A DNA stretch of 64,000 bases, from positions 868,001-932,000 of the forward strand of contig CP119311.1 in assembly GCA_029202545.1 (NCBI GenBank). Direction: 5' to 3'. Under the pieces are notes generated by a model. The model was given only the letters and a program-made list of their open reading frames with translations. It had not been told where the DNA came from and searched no databases. The first letter of the stretch is position 1. Each line of letters opens with the position of its first letter. A program made the position numbers and the translations under genes. Source of the stretch: Candidatus Pseudobacter hemicellulosilyticus. GTDB taxonomy: Bacteria > Bacteroidota > Bacteroidia > Chitinophagales > Chitinophagaceae. Positions 1-7,956 of this stretch are shown here, piece after piece.

Positions 1-577
1 GGTGTATGCGTTTGGAATAGTCCTTGCCGGCAATAGCGCCAATGCCTTCCGCCAGGGAGCGGATAGGCCCGCTGATCACGGAAGGGAAATTGATCACCAG
101 TGTAAAAGCGATCAGCGCCAGGGCAGTGAAGATGATGCTCATCCAGGTCACGGCATTCTCCGCGGTATCTTTTGTCTGCTGGTGTTTGCGCAGGATGGCG
201 GCCTGGTTGAGATCGTTCACCAGCCTGATCTGCTGGCGGATGCCGCTGAGGGCCAGGGAATCTGCGGGATACGTCTGCAACTGGCCAAAGTAGCGGCGCA
301 GGGATTGGGTGGCTTCTTTTTCGCCGGGCTCGGTGACATTGGTCTCCTGCTGGCGCAGGCTCTCGTCAAACAATTGCCAGGCGGTGCTGTCCGCAGGCAA
401 CTGGTCCAGCGCTTTCAGCATCCGGTTATTGTACACCAGGGTTTCGTAGTTGTTTTGCAGGATCCGCTCGGCATCGCGCTGGAGGCGGGTCAGGGACACA
501 ATGCCCAAAACACCGAATACAACGATGATCAGGAAGAGGAAGCTTATGCCCAGCGTCAGTTTAGTTTGTAAACGCAT
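1..577 (-). CDS. Membrane sensor histidine kinase, N-terminal part (truncated by window edge)
   Basis: The visible 192 residues start MRLQTKLTLG and contain a first membrane segment (about residues 7-29), a helical extracytoplasmic region of about 125 residues, a second membrane segment (about 157-177, WMSIIFTALALIAFTLVI) and the start of a HAMP-like linker (FPSVISGPIRSLAEGIGAI). The kinase core lies beyond the window edge, so calling it a histidine kinase is inference from this architecture and position. Its ATG follows the short kdpD stop codon after a single base, so the two are translationally coupled. Short KdpD lacks a transmitter domain, and this protein would supply it. The likely partner is the sigma54-type response regulator upstream of the operon. 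Confidence 0.8.
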   Translation of the reverse strand, partial: MRLQTKLTLGISFLFLIIVVFGVLGIVSLTRLQRDAERILQNNYETLVYNNRMLKALDQLPADSTAWQLFDESLRQQETNVTEPGEKEATQSLRRYFGQLQTYPADSLALSGIRQQIRLVNDLNQAAILRKHQQTKDTAENAVTWMSIIFTALALIAFTLVINFPSVISGPIRSLAEGIGAIAGKDYSKRIH

Positions 578-578
578 C

Positions 579-1700
579 TTAGGATAAAATTACGATATCA
601 ATATCAGCCGTAGCCAGCTTGTTGAGCAGCTGGTTAAAAACGGCCGTATTCAGGATCAGCTTCCGCAGGGTAAAATGGGGCTTGCCGATACAGATGGTGG
701 TGATGCCTTTCTGTTCGGCGACTTCCAGGATACCCCGGGCAATATTGGGGTGCTGCACTTTGATCACCTCACCGCCCAGTTCGGTGGCCAGCTTGAAATT
801 ATTGATCAGGTGGCGCTGCGCCGCCAGGCCGATCCTGTCCCCCGATTCCGCCGGCGTCTGCACATAGCCGGCATACCAGCGGGAATGGTAATAGGCCGCC
901 AGCCGCGCCGTTTTCCGGATCACCATTTTAGCCGTGGTATGGTTACTGCCTATGCAGGCCAGGAATCTTTCCGGCCTCAGCTGGGCGCCCCTTGGCAGCT
1001 CCCGCTCAATCTTTCCCTCAACCTGGGAAGCTACTTCTTTCAATGCCAGCTCCCGCAGCTGCAGGATCTTTTCGGCCTGGAAAAAATTATTCAGGGCCAG
1101 CGGGATCTTGTCCGGCGTATAGATCTTTCCTTCTTTCAGCCGGGTCACCAGCTCATCTGCCGTAAGGTCTATGTTCACCACTTCATCGGCCTGTTGCAGG
1201 ATGCTGTCCGGAACCCTTTCCGTTACTTCCAGGCCCGTAATGGCCAGCACTTCCTCATGCAGGCTTTCCATATGCTGGATATTGACGGCGCTGATCACGT
1301 TGATGCCGGCATTGAGAATGTCCTGGACATCCTGCCAGCGTTTGGCGTTACGGCTCCCGTCAATATTGGTATGCGCCAGCTCATCCACTATCACCACTTC
1401 AGGCCGCAGGTTAAGGATGGCCTGCAGGTCCATTTCTTCCAGGTCCTTACCCTTATAGAAAAGGTGGCGGCGCGGGATCACCGGCAACCCTTCTACCAGT
1501 GCCCTGGTCTCCTGCCGCTGATGGGTTTCCACGTAACCGATCTTCACATCCACGCCATTCCGCAGCAGGCTATGCGCTTCCTGCAGCATGCGATAGGTTT
1601 TGCCCACACCGGCGCTCATGCCGATGTAGACCTTGAATTTTCCTTTGCGCGACTGTTTGATCAGGTCCAGGAAATGCTGCGGACTGTCTGCTGATGACAT
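579..1700 (-). CDS. kdpD: Short KdpD: KdpD N-terminal sensor plus USP domain, no kinase
   Basis: This 373-residue protein corresponds to the cytoplasmic N-terminal half of KdpD. It shows a Walker A-like motif (GMSAGVGKTY), a Walker B-like stretch (VIVDELAHTN) and a C-terminal universal stress protein domain (begins FLACIGSNHTTAKM). Full KdpD is about 900 residues with membrane segments and a histidine kinase; all of that is absent. The ATG at 1700 (MSSADSPQHF) is chosen because it matches the family N-terminus; an in-frame start at 1832 would add 44 unrelated residues across a structured spacer. It lies between the porin gene and a separate membrane kinase. Its role is inferred as sensing K+ or osmotic state and modulating that kinase. 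Confidence 0.9.
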   Translation of the reverse strand: MSSADSPQHFLDLIKQSRKGKFKVYIGMSAGVGKTYRMLQEAHSLLRNGVDVKIGYVETHQRQETRALVEGLPVIPRRHLFYKGKDLEEMDLQAILNLRPEVVIVDELAHTNIDGSRNAKRWQDVQDILNAGINVISAVNIQHMESLHEEVLAITGLEVTERVPDSILQQADEVVNIDLTADELVTRLKEGKIYTPDKIPLALNNFFQAEKILQLRELALKEVASQVEGKIERELPRGAQLRPERFLACIGSNHTTAKMVIRKTARLAAYYHSRWYAGYVQTPAESGDRIGLAAQRHLINNFKLATELGGEVIKVQHPNIARGILEVAEQKGITTICIGKPHFTLRKLILNTAVFNQLLNKLATADIDIVILS

Positions 1701-1735
1701 CTTACATAGTTTTAACGACTTACTGAAAACAGGGC

Positions 1736-1801
1736 CGTCATCCCTTTCCGGCAACCCGCCTGATCGGCTTTGGACCGAAGCGAGGTACCAGCTGGATGAC
1801 G
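1736..1801 (-). other. Structured spacer with 8-bp closing stem between porin and kdpD
   Basis: The 135-bp gap inside the otherwise tight kdp operon holds a perfect inverted repeat, CGTCATCC at 1736-1743 and GGATGACG at 1794-1801, enclosing 50 bases with smaller internal pairings such as GCTT/AAGC. It could be an mRNA processing or attenuation element setting kdpD expression below kdpABC, or a small dispersed repeat with terminal inverted repeats. It matches no riboswitch class that I can recognise. Confidence 0.4.
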
Positions 1802-1835
1802 CACCCGTAGTGGTTCCTGAGCGGCAGGACAAGGC

Positions 1836-2918
1836 TTAAAAGGCAATGGCCAGTGCTGTTGAAACAAATAAATTGTTCTTAGTGGCGCTTTGATCCCGTT
1901 TGCTGAAATAATCTTCCTTTCCGTGCAGGCTGCGCAGTTCTATACGCCAGACCGCTTTATTGAACAACTGCCGGTCGTAGTTGATGCTCCAGCCAATTGT
2001 TTTGAAACCGGCCGGTGTTCCTGAAGAGATAATAACGCCGTTCTTGTCCTGGAAATATTCTCCGCGTACGGCCAGGCTGTTGGTTGCGTCCGGCTTGTAC
2101 TGCAGGATCAGCACAGGCGTAAACCAGTTATTGAGCTTACTGCTTCCTTTTTCCTGCTGCTCCAATCCATAGTCAAACCCGGCCATGATACCAAACTGCG
2201 GGCTCAATTGAAAAATACCATACAGGTTATGATAGTACCGCATCAGCCGGGCGCTGTCTGGTTTATCGTTCCCGGCAAAACCGCTGTAGTTCAGAGTTAC
2301 AGCAGCAGCTGGTTTGAAGCTGAGCTGTATACCGGCGGCAGGCGTGGTATTCCCGTCTACCCGCTGGATGCGTTGCCAGCCGTTCAGGTACAGGACGGCG
2401 AGGTACCATTTTTCATTTTTGCTGGTATAACCCAGTTTTGCGCCGGCCTCATAGTAGGGCGAGTTATCGGCCACCAGGCTGCGCGTCAGGGTCCAGTTGT
2501 CTTTACCGATAGCGCTTTCAAAACCGATATGCGAAGGCAGGATGCCGGCATCCAGCCAGAGGTTATGGGTTTTAGAAAGCTTCACCCCGGCATTGGCCTC
2601 ATAGATATTCTTTAGCACGCCGGGCTCCGCAGCCAGGTTGGCGTTCATATAGGTCCCGGCGCCGATGGCCAGGTTGGCCCTTAACCGCTCCGCGGAATAA
2701 TTCCCTTTCAGGAAAGCCAGGTTAAGATTGACCTCATTGGCCCGGTGATGACTGTACACAAAACCTGGCCGGGTATTGTTGAGCGGCCTGTTGGCGTCAT
2801 ACGTGTAATACAGTTCTGCATAACCGCTGAGTGTAAAAGTAGTTTTCGCTTCTTCCTGGGCCAGGACGCTGCTGCAGATCCCTGCAGCCAGAGCACCGGC
2901 CATCATGAGTTTTTTCAT
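1836..2918 (-). CDS. Outer-membrane beta-barrel porin of the kdp operon
   Basis: A 360-residue protein with a cleavable signal peptide (MKKLMMAGALAAGICSSVLAQ) followed by alternating hydrophobic/aromatic strands and a C-terminal phenylalanine (ALAIAF), the hallmark of Bam-assembled barrels. It begins with FTLSGYAELYYTYDAN, typical of Bacteroidota porins of the OprP/BBP2-like kind. It sits 27 bp after kdpC and before kdpD on the same strand. The inferred role is an outer-membrane path for K+ feeding the KdpFABC pump under K+ limitation; specificity cannot be read from the sequence. Confidence 0.85.
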   Translation of the reverse strand: MKKLMMAGALAAGICSSVLAQEEAKTTFTLSGYAELYYTYDANRPLNNTRPGFVYSHHRANEVNLNLAFLKGNYSAERLRANLAIGAGTYMNANLAAEPGVLKNIYEANAGVKLSKTHNLWLDAGILPSHIGFESAIGKDNWTLTRSLVADNSPYYEAGAKLGYTSKNEKWYLAVLYLNGWQRIQRVDGNTTPAAGIQLSFKPAAAVTLNYSGFAGNDKPDSARLMRYYHNLYGIFQLSPQFGIMAGFDYGLEQQEKGSSKLNNWFTPVLILQYKPDATNSLAVRGEYFQDKNGVIISSGTPAGFKTIGWSINYDRQLFNKAVWRIELRSLHGKEDYFSKRDQSATKNNLFVSTALAIAF

Positions 2919-2945
2919 TGTGTAAACGACTGTTCTGTGAATGGT

Positions 2946-3509
2946 TTATTGTAATTTATCTAAGGCGATATTGAGCCGGAGTACATTGATCCGCGCCGGC
3001 CCCAACAAACCCAGCAGGGGTTGTTCTGTCTGCGCCTGCACCAGGGCCGCTACTTTCTCTTCCGCTATGCCACGTACCTGCGCAATACGCTTTACCTGTA
3101 CCTGGGCGGCAGCAGGAGAAATATCCGGGTCCAGGCCGCTGCCGGAAGCCGTTACCAGCTCAGCGGGGAGCTGTTCTTTATGGATGCCCGGGTGATGTAC
3201 CAGGAAAGTATCTATCCGCTGCTGCACTGTTTGCAGGTAATCTGGATTGGAGGGTCCTTTATTGGAACCCGCCGAACCGGCGGCATTGTAGTCCACGGCC
3301 GAAGGACGGCCCCAGAAATAGGCATCGCTGGTGAATTTTTGACCTATGTTGGCATAGCCCACCACGTTACCATCCACCAGCACTTTTTCTCCCTGGCCGC
3401 CGCCGGGCGCCACGGTGCCGATCATAGCAATAATGGCCGGGTAGATCAGGGCACAGAGTACAAGCATTACCCCGGTCATTTTGATGGAAGGCAGTATATA
3501 TTTTTTCAT
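2946..3509 (-). CDS. kdpC: K+-transporting ATPase subunit C
   Basis: 187 residues with one N-terminal membrane helix (about residues 10-32, MTGVMLVLCALIYPAI) and the conserved periplasmic domain, including FTSDAYFWGRPSA and the segment GSGLDPDISPAAA. Length equals the family norm of about 190. KdpC stabilises the KdpFABC complex in the inner membrane and raises ATP affinity of KdpB. The gene follows kdpB after a 12-bp gap and precedes the porin gene. Confidence 0.97.
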   Translation of the reverse strand: MKKYILPSIKMTGVMLVLCALIYPAIIAMIGTVAPGGGQGEKVLVDGNVVGYANIGQKFTSDAYFWGRPSAVDYNAAGSAGSNKGPSNPDYLQTVQQRIDTFLVHHPGIHKEQLPAELVTASGSGLDPDISPAAAQVQVKRIAQVRGIAEEKVAALVQAQTEQPLLGLLGPARINVLRLNIALDKLQ

Positions 3510-3521
3510 GATCGTTGATAT

Positions 3522-5597
3522 TTAGAAGTGAATGAAAAGGCTCAGGAGCAGATCAATCAGCTTGATACCGAGGAAGGGCACTATCACACCGCCCAGGCCA
3601 TATACCAGCAGGTTGCGGCGCAACAGGGCGCTGGCGCCGATGGGCCGGTAAGCCACACCACGCAGGGCCAGCGGGATCAGTGCCGGTATAATGAGGGCAT
3701 TGAAAATGACTGCTGAGAGGATAGCGCTTTCCGGGCTTTGCAGCTGCATGATGTTCAGGGCCTGCAGGGCCGGGATGGAGCCGATGAACAGCGCCGGCAC
3801 AATAGCAAAATATTTGGCCACATCGTTGGCAATGGAAAAAGTAGTAAGCGTTCCCCGGGTCATCAGCAATTGCTTGCCGATCTCTACTATCTCAATGAGC
3901 TTGGTGGGATCATTGTCCAGGTCCACCATATTGCCCGCTTCTTTGGCAGCCTGCGTGCCACTGTTCATGGCCACGCCCACATCGGCCTGCGCCAGGGCCG
4001 GTGCATCATTGGTGCCATCCCCCATCATCGCCACCAGCTTGCCGCTTTGCTGTTCCTGTTTGATATAATTCATCTTGTCGGCTGGCTTAGCCTCCGCAAT
4101 GAAATCATCCACGCCGGCTTTCTCCGCAATGAATTTTGCGGTGAGCGGGTTATCACCGGTGACCATCACGGTCTTGACGCCCATTTTACGCAGGCGGTCA
4201 AAACGCTCGCGGATACCGGGTTTGATGATATCCTGCAATTCTATCACGCCTACCACCTGTTCATTGCGGCTCACCACCAGCGGGGTGCCGCCGTTCTTAG
4301 CAATCCTTTCTACCTGCTCCGCTGTTTCCAGCGGAAAGCCGTTGCCCGCTTTTTGCACTAAATTTTTGATGGCGTCTGCTGCGCCTTTCCGGATACGAAG
4401 TCCCTCCATGGTCTCAATGCCGCTGGTGCGGGTCTCGGCCGTGAAAGGCAGGAATTTCATAGCGGCCAGGTCGGGTACAGGCTTTTTGAAACCCTGGCTG
4501 ACACCCAGCTCTATGATGGATTTGCCCTCCGGCGTTTCATCGGCCAGGGAAGCCAGCAGGCAGGTTTCAATGAACAGGGCTTCCGGAATAGTTGCGGACG
4601 GGTGGAAGTGAGTGGCCTTCCGGTTACCGATGGTGATGGTGCCTGTTTTATCCAGCAGCAGGGTGTCCAGGTCGCCCGCTGTTTCCACCGCCTTACCGCT
4701 TTTGGTGATCACATTGGCCCGCAGGGCTCTGTCCATGCCGGCAATCCCGATGGCCGACAGCAGGCCGCCAATGGTGGTGGGGATCAGGCAGACAAAGAGC
4801 GATATAAAGGCCGCAATGGTGATGGCCGTATTGGCATAATCAGCAAAGGGTTTAAGGGTAACGCAGACGATCACAAAGATCAGCGTAAAGCTGGCCAGCA
4901 GGATGGTAAGCGCTATCTCATTGGGCGTCTTCTGCCGGGAAGCCCCTTCCACCAGTGCGATCATCTTATCCAGGAAACTCTCACCGGGTTCAGTGGTCAC
5001 TTTCACCAGGATCCGGTCCGACAATACTTTGGTGCCGCCGGTCACGGAGGATTTATCACCGCCGGCTTCCCGGATCACGGGCGCTGATTCACCCGTGATA
5101 GCACTTTCATCTACGGTAGCAATGCCTTCTACAATTTCACCGTCCATAGGGATGAGGTCGCCGGCTTCGCAAACAAACAGGTCACCTTTACGCAGCAGTG
5201 AAGAACGGACCAGGCTGATCCGCGCACCGGACTGGCCGTTCTCCGGTTCCAGTTTTTTGGCGGGCGTATCTTCTCTTGTGCGACGCAGGCTATCAGCCTG
5301 CGCCTTGCCGCGGGCTTCAGCAATGGCTTCCGCAAAATTGGCAAAGAGCAGGGTGATCAGCAGGATAGCTGTGATCCCTATATTATATCCCAGGCTCCCT
5401 TGCGTGGTTTCGCCGGCAGCTATCCAGCAGCAGACCAGCAGCATAATGAAAGTCCCTATCTCCACGGTGAACATGACCGGGTTGCGGAACATAGTAACGG
5501 GGTTCAGCTTCAGGAACGACTGCTTCAGCGCCGCCGCCATGAGCTGGCGCGGGAATAAAGCGGACTGATTGGAATTTCGCATAAAACTATTTTTCAA
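3522..5597 (-). CDS. kdpB: K+-transporting P-type ATPase subunit B
   Basis: 691 residues, full length for the P-type ATPase that drives K+ import through KdpA. The phosphorylated aspartate is in DKTGT at residues 316-320, the actuator motif TGES at 168-171, and the hinge motif MVTGDNPLTA plus MMGDGTNDAPALA mark the phosphorylation and nucleotide-binding regions. Several membrane helices are present at both ends. The gene is 6 bp downstream of kdpA and 12 bp upstream of kdpC, in the canonical order. Confidence 0.98.
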   Translation of the reverse strand: MKNSFMRNSNQSALFPRQLMAAALKQSFLKLNPVTMFRNPVMFTVEIGTFIMLLVCCWIAAGETTQGSLGYNIGITAILLITLLFANFAEAIAEARGKAQADSLRRTREDTPAKKLEPENGQSGARISLVRSSLLRKGDLFVCEAGDLIPMDGEIVEGIATVDESAITGESAPVIREAGGDKSSVTGGTKVLSDRILVKVTTEPGESFLDKMIALVEGASRQKTPNEIALTILLASFTLIFVIVCVTLKPFADYANTAITIAAFISLFVCLIPTTIGGLLSAIGIAGMDRALRANVITKSGKAVETAGDLDTLLLDKTGTITIGNRKATHFHPSATIPEALFIETCLLASLADETPEGKSIIELGVSQGFKKPVPDLAAMKFLPFTAETRTSGIETMEGLRIRKGAADAIKNLVQKAGNGFPLETAEQVERIAKNGGTPLVVSRNEQVVGVIELQDIIKPGIRERFDRLRKMGVKTVMVTGDNPLTAKFIAEKAGVDDFIAEAKPADKMNYIKQEQQSGKLVAMMGDGTNDAPALAQADVGVAMNSGTQAAKEAGNMVDLDNDPTKLIEIVEIGKQLLMTRGTLTTFSIANDVAKYFAIVPALFIGSIPALQALNIMQLQSPESAILSAVIFNALIIPALIPLALRGVAYRPIGASALLRRNLLVYGLGGVIVPFLGIKLIDLLLSLFIHF

Positions 5598-5603
5598 ATT
5601 CGG

Positions 5604-7319
5604 TTAGTGCATACTGAAATATTCGGCCAGGGGACCTAATGCCAGTGCGGGGAAAAAAGAGAGGGCATTGATGATGATGATCACGGCAAAGGTCATCATG
5701 CCGAAGGTCATGGAATCGGTGCGCAGGGTACCTGCCGCCGGTGGTATATATTTCTTGTTGGCCAGCAGCCCCACAATGGCAACAGGGCCAATGATGGGCA
5801 GGAAGCGGGACAGCAACAGTACAAGACCGGTACTGACATTCCAGAAGATATTGTTATCGCCCAGTCCTTCAAAACCGCTGCCGTTATTGGCATTGGCCGA
5901 GGTGAACTCGTACAGCATTTCCGAGAAGCCGTGGTAACCGGGATTGTTGAGCCAGTTGCCTGGCTGAACTGCCCAGTCCATCTGCGGGTGGTGCGCTACA
6001 AAATAAGCGGCCAGCGCGGTTCCGCCCTTGATAAGGACCGCCGATAACAGGGTCACCAGCGCCGCTATTTTTACTTCCCGTGCTTCCACTTTATGGCCCA
6101 TGAACTCAGGCGTACGCCCCACCATCAGTCCTGAGATGAAGACGGCAATAATGAGGTAGATCAGGTAGTTGAGGATGCCTACGCCACAGCCGCCATAAAA
6201 GGCGTTGATCATCATGGCCAGCAGCTGCATCATACCTGAGAGCGGCATGGAGCTGTCATGCATCCCATTCACAGAACCCGTAGAGATCACGGTGGTGATG
6301 ATGCTCCAGAAACCGGAAGCCGCGGGGCCAAAGCGCACCTCTTTCCCTTCCATAGCACCGGTGGGCTGTGCCAGGCCCAGTTGGGCAAGGGCAGGGTTAC
6401 CATTCATTTCCCAGGCTACTGTGGGGATCAGCAGGCAAAGCGTGCCGAGGGTCATGATGCCAAAGATCACCCAGGCAAATTTGCGGCGGTTGATATAGAA
6501 GCCCAGCGCAAAGATCATGGCCAGCGGTAATAGCAGCTGCGCTACCATTTCCAGCATATTGGTGAAATAGTTGGGGTTCTCCAGTGGGTGGGCGGAGTTG
6601 ACGCCAAAGTAGCCGCCACCGTTAGTGCCCAGGTGTTTGATAGCGATCATCCCGGCAGCAGGGCCGCGGGATACCTGCACGGAATCACCCTGCAAGTTTA
6701 CGATGCTGTCTTTCCCTTCAAAGCCGGCAGGAGTCCCGTTGAATACCAGCAGTACAGCCATGACCAGGCTGAGCGGCAATAACACACGGGTCATGGTGCG
6801 GGTAAAAATGCTCCAGAAATTACCAAAGTTATTAGTGGTCTTTTCTTTCAACCCATTGAAAACGCCGATAGCGGCAGTGAGGCCTGTAGCAGCGCTGACA
6901 AACATCAGGAAGTTGAAAACAAAGAGTTGAGTGAGATAAGTGGCGCCGGATTCACCGGAATAGTGCTGCAGATCACAGTTGACCAGGAAACTGATGGCGC
7001 TGTTGAAGGCCAGGTCGGGGCTCTGGCCCGGGTTGCCGTCCGGGTTGAGCGGCAGGTTTCCCTGGAAGACCAGCATAAAAAAAGCATAGACGAACCATAG
7101 GCTGTTGATGGTCAGCAGGGCCTGCAGGAATTCTTTCCAGTTCATTTTCCGGTTGGGGTCAATAGCGCAGATCCGGAAAATAAAACGTTCCATGGGGTTC
7201 ATGAAATCAGTGATGGTCCGCCCTCCGCTGAACACACGGGCTATATACCGGCCCAGTGGCAGGGCCAGCAGCACGGCGGCGAGAAAGGTCAGGATAACAC
7301 CGTTCAGTTCTGTATTCAT
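5604..7319 (-). CDS. kdpA: K+-transporting ATPase subunit A (K+ channel-like subunit)
   Basis: 571 residues with about ten membrane helices. The four selectivity-filter repeats are visible: NCDLQHYSGE, the second repeat around KHLGTNGGGYFG, the third around GSVNGMHDSSMPLSG, and the fourth around FTSANANNGSGFEG. KdpA binds and translocates K+ in the inner membrane. The ATG at 7319 is 18 bp after the kdpF stop. The first filter loop reads NCDLQHY rather than the NTNWQHY of the E. coli protein, a modest lineage variation. Confidence 0.98.
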   Translation of the reverse strand: MNTELNGVILTFLAAVLLALPLGRYIARVFSGGRTITDFMNPMERFIFRICAIDPNRKMNWKEFLQALLTINSLWFVYAFFMLVFQGNLPLNPDGNPGQSPDLAFNSAISFLVNCDLQHYSGESGATYLTQLFVFNFLMFVSAATGLTAAIGVFNGLKEKTTNNFGNFWSIFTRTMTRVLLPLSLVMAVLLVFNGTPAGFEGKDSIVNLQGDSVQVSRGPAAGMIAIKHLGTNGGGYFGVNSAHPLENPNYFTNMLEMVAQLLLPLAMIFALGFYINRRKFAWVIFGIMTLGTLCLLIPTVAWEMNGNPALAQLGLAQPTGAMEGKEVRFGPAASGFWSIITTVISTGSVNGMHDSSMPLSGMMQLLAMMINAFYGGCGVGILNYLIYLIIAVFISGLMVGRTPEFMGHKVEAREVKIAALVTLLSAVLIKGGTALAAYFVAHHPQMDWAVQPGNWLNNPGYHGFSEMLYEFTSANANNGSGFEGLGDNNIFWNVSTGLVLLLSRFLPIIGPVAIVGLLANKKYIPPAAGTLRTDSMTFGMMTFAVIIIINALSFFPALALGPLAEYFSMH

Positions 7320-7337
7320 TGTCCTTTCGGTTTGGGG

Positions 7338-7418
7338 TTAAAATTTTTCTGGTTTCAGTAATACGTAAACGAGGTAGATAAATACCCCCACGCTTACAAT
7401 CAGTAATGCGGTCATCAT
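7338..7418 (-). CDS. kdpF: KdpF, small stabilising subunit of the Kdp pump
   Basis: A 26-residue single-membrane-helix peptide, MMTALLIVSV followed by GVFIYLVYVLLKPEKF, ending in the KPEKF tail typical of KdpF. It lies directly upstream of kdpA in the same orientation with 18 bp between them. KdpF associates with KdpA in the inner membrane and stabilises the complex. Either of two adjacent ATG codons (7418 or 7415) could be used. Confidence 0.92.
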   Translation of the reverse strand: MMTALLIVSVGVFIYLVYVLLKPEKF

Positions 7419-7437
7419 ATCGGGTGGTTTTTGCCGG

Positions 7438-7521
7438 TTAAATGTTTTCGAAGAAGTGGATGCAGCGGGCCATCAGCCAGAAACATACCAGGCCGGTTAA
7501 CAAAAGGATCACGGTGAGCAT
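7438..7521 (-). CDS. 27-residue membrane peptide heading the kdp operon
   Basis: A small reading frame, MLTVILLLTGLVCFWL then MARCIHFFENI, lies 19 bp upstream of kdpF on the same strand. It consists of one hydrophobic helix and a short charged C-terminus, like KdpF but with a different tail (HFFENI rather than KPEKF). It is the first gene after the candidate sigma54 promoter at 7546-7559, leaving a leader of about 14 nt. I do not recognise a named family; it may be an additional small Kdp subunit or a regulatory peptide. Coding status rests on composition, position and spacing. Confidence 0.65.
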   Translation of the reverse strand: MLTVILLLTGLVCFWLMARCIHFFENI

Positions 7522-7545
7522 AGTATTTTGTTTGGCATGACAAGG

Positions 7546-7559
7546 GCAAAGCCTGTACC
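7546..7559 (-). promoter_or_regulatory. Candidate sigma54 (-24/-12) promoter of kdp operon
   Basis: On the minus strand the sequence GGTACAGGCTTTGC has GG and GC separated by exactly 10 bases, with TTTGC at the -12 element and CGGTAC at the -24 element (consensus TGGCAC...TTGC). Transcription would start near 7535, just before the small gene at 7521. The gene immediately upstream encodes an NtrC-type activator of exactly the kind that needs this promoter class. Confidence 0.6.
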
Positions 7560-7657
7560 GGAGAAAGAAATAATAATGGACGAACCATAAAATGCAGTAG
7601 CAGTAATGGTTGCAGGACGTAGACAACTATAACCCAGAAATTGCAGAAAATAAAAAA

Positions 7658-7697
7658 CCCTTCCATTTTGAAAAAAGGGATTTTCAAAATGGAAGGG
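7658..7697 (-). terminator. Perfect 17-bp inverted repeat; terminator and/or activator site
   Basis: The arms CCCTTCCATTTTGAAAA (7658-7674) and TTTTCAAAATGGAAGGG (7681-7697) are exact reverse complements with a 6-base loop. Read on the minus strand the hairpin is followed by TTTTTTATTTT, the layout of an intrinsic terminator for the upstream response regulator gene. It also lies about 100-150 bp upstream of the candidate sigma54 promoter, the usual place for an enhancer bound by an NtrC-type protein. Both roles may hold. Confidence 0.65.
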
Positions 7698-7956
7698 CGC
7701 TGTCTTAATTTTTGTATTGCTGGTGGTTGACCTGAAAGGTTTCAGCATTACCGGATACTGCGGGAATAAGCCGGGGCTACAGGCGCTCGCCCCTGGCGAG
7801 TGCTCCCGTATTTGTTAACCTCCGGCTAACCAGTTGCACCGGCCTGTTGGTACTGGTAGCCAGCGGCGACGGAATAGTAGTCACTCGCCGGAGGCGATCG
7901 ACTGCACTCGCGGAGTACACTCATCAGGCACTCACCTAACCGGTGCTTTAATTTGG
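7698..7956. repeat. Gene-free spacer with a row of triloop hairpins
   Basis: This 259-bp stretch between the regulator stop codon and the inverted repeat has no convincing gene. It contains at least five short palindromes each with a 3-base loop: GCGCTCGCC/GGCGAGTGC (7783-7803), GTTAACC/GGCTAAC (7814-7830), CTGG/CCAG (7853-7863), TCGCC/GGCGA (7885-7897) and ACTC/GAGT (7906-7916). A GCAC/GGTGC pair follows near 7928-7946. It may be a structured 3' untranslated RNA or a REP-like repeat array. Confidence 0.45.

Noticed and set aside
675..1694. A 339-codon plus-strand frame opposite kdpD
   Set aside because: Antisense to a well-supported KdpD with P-loop and USP motifs; no domain or start context of its own.
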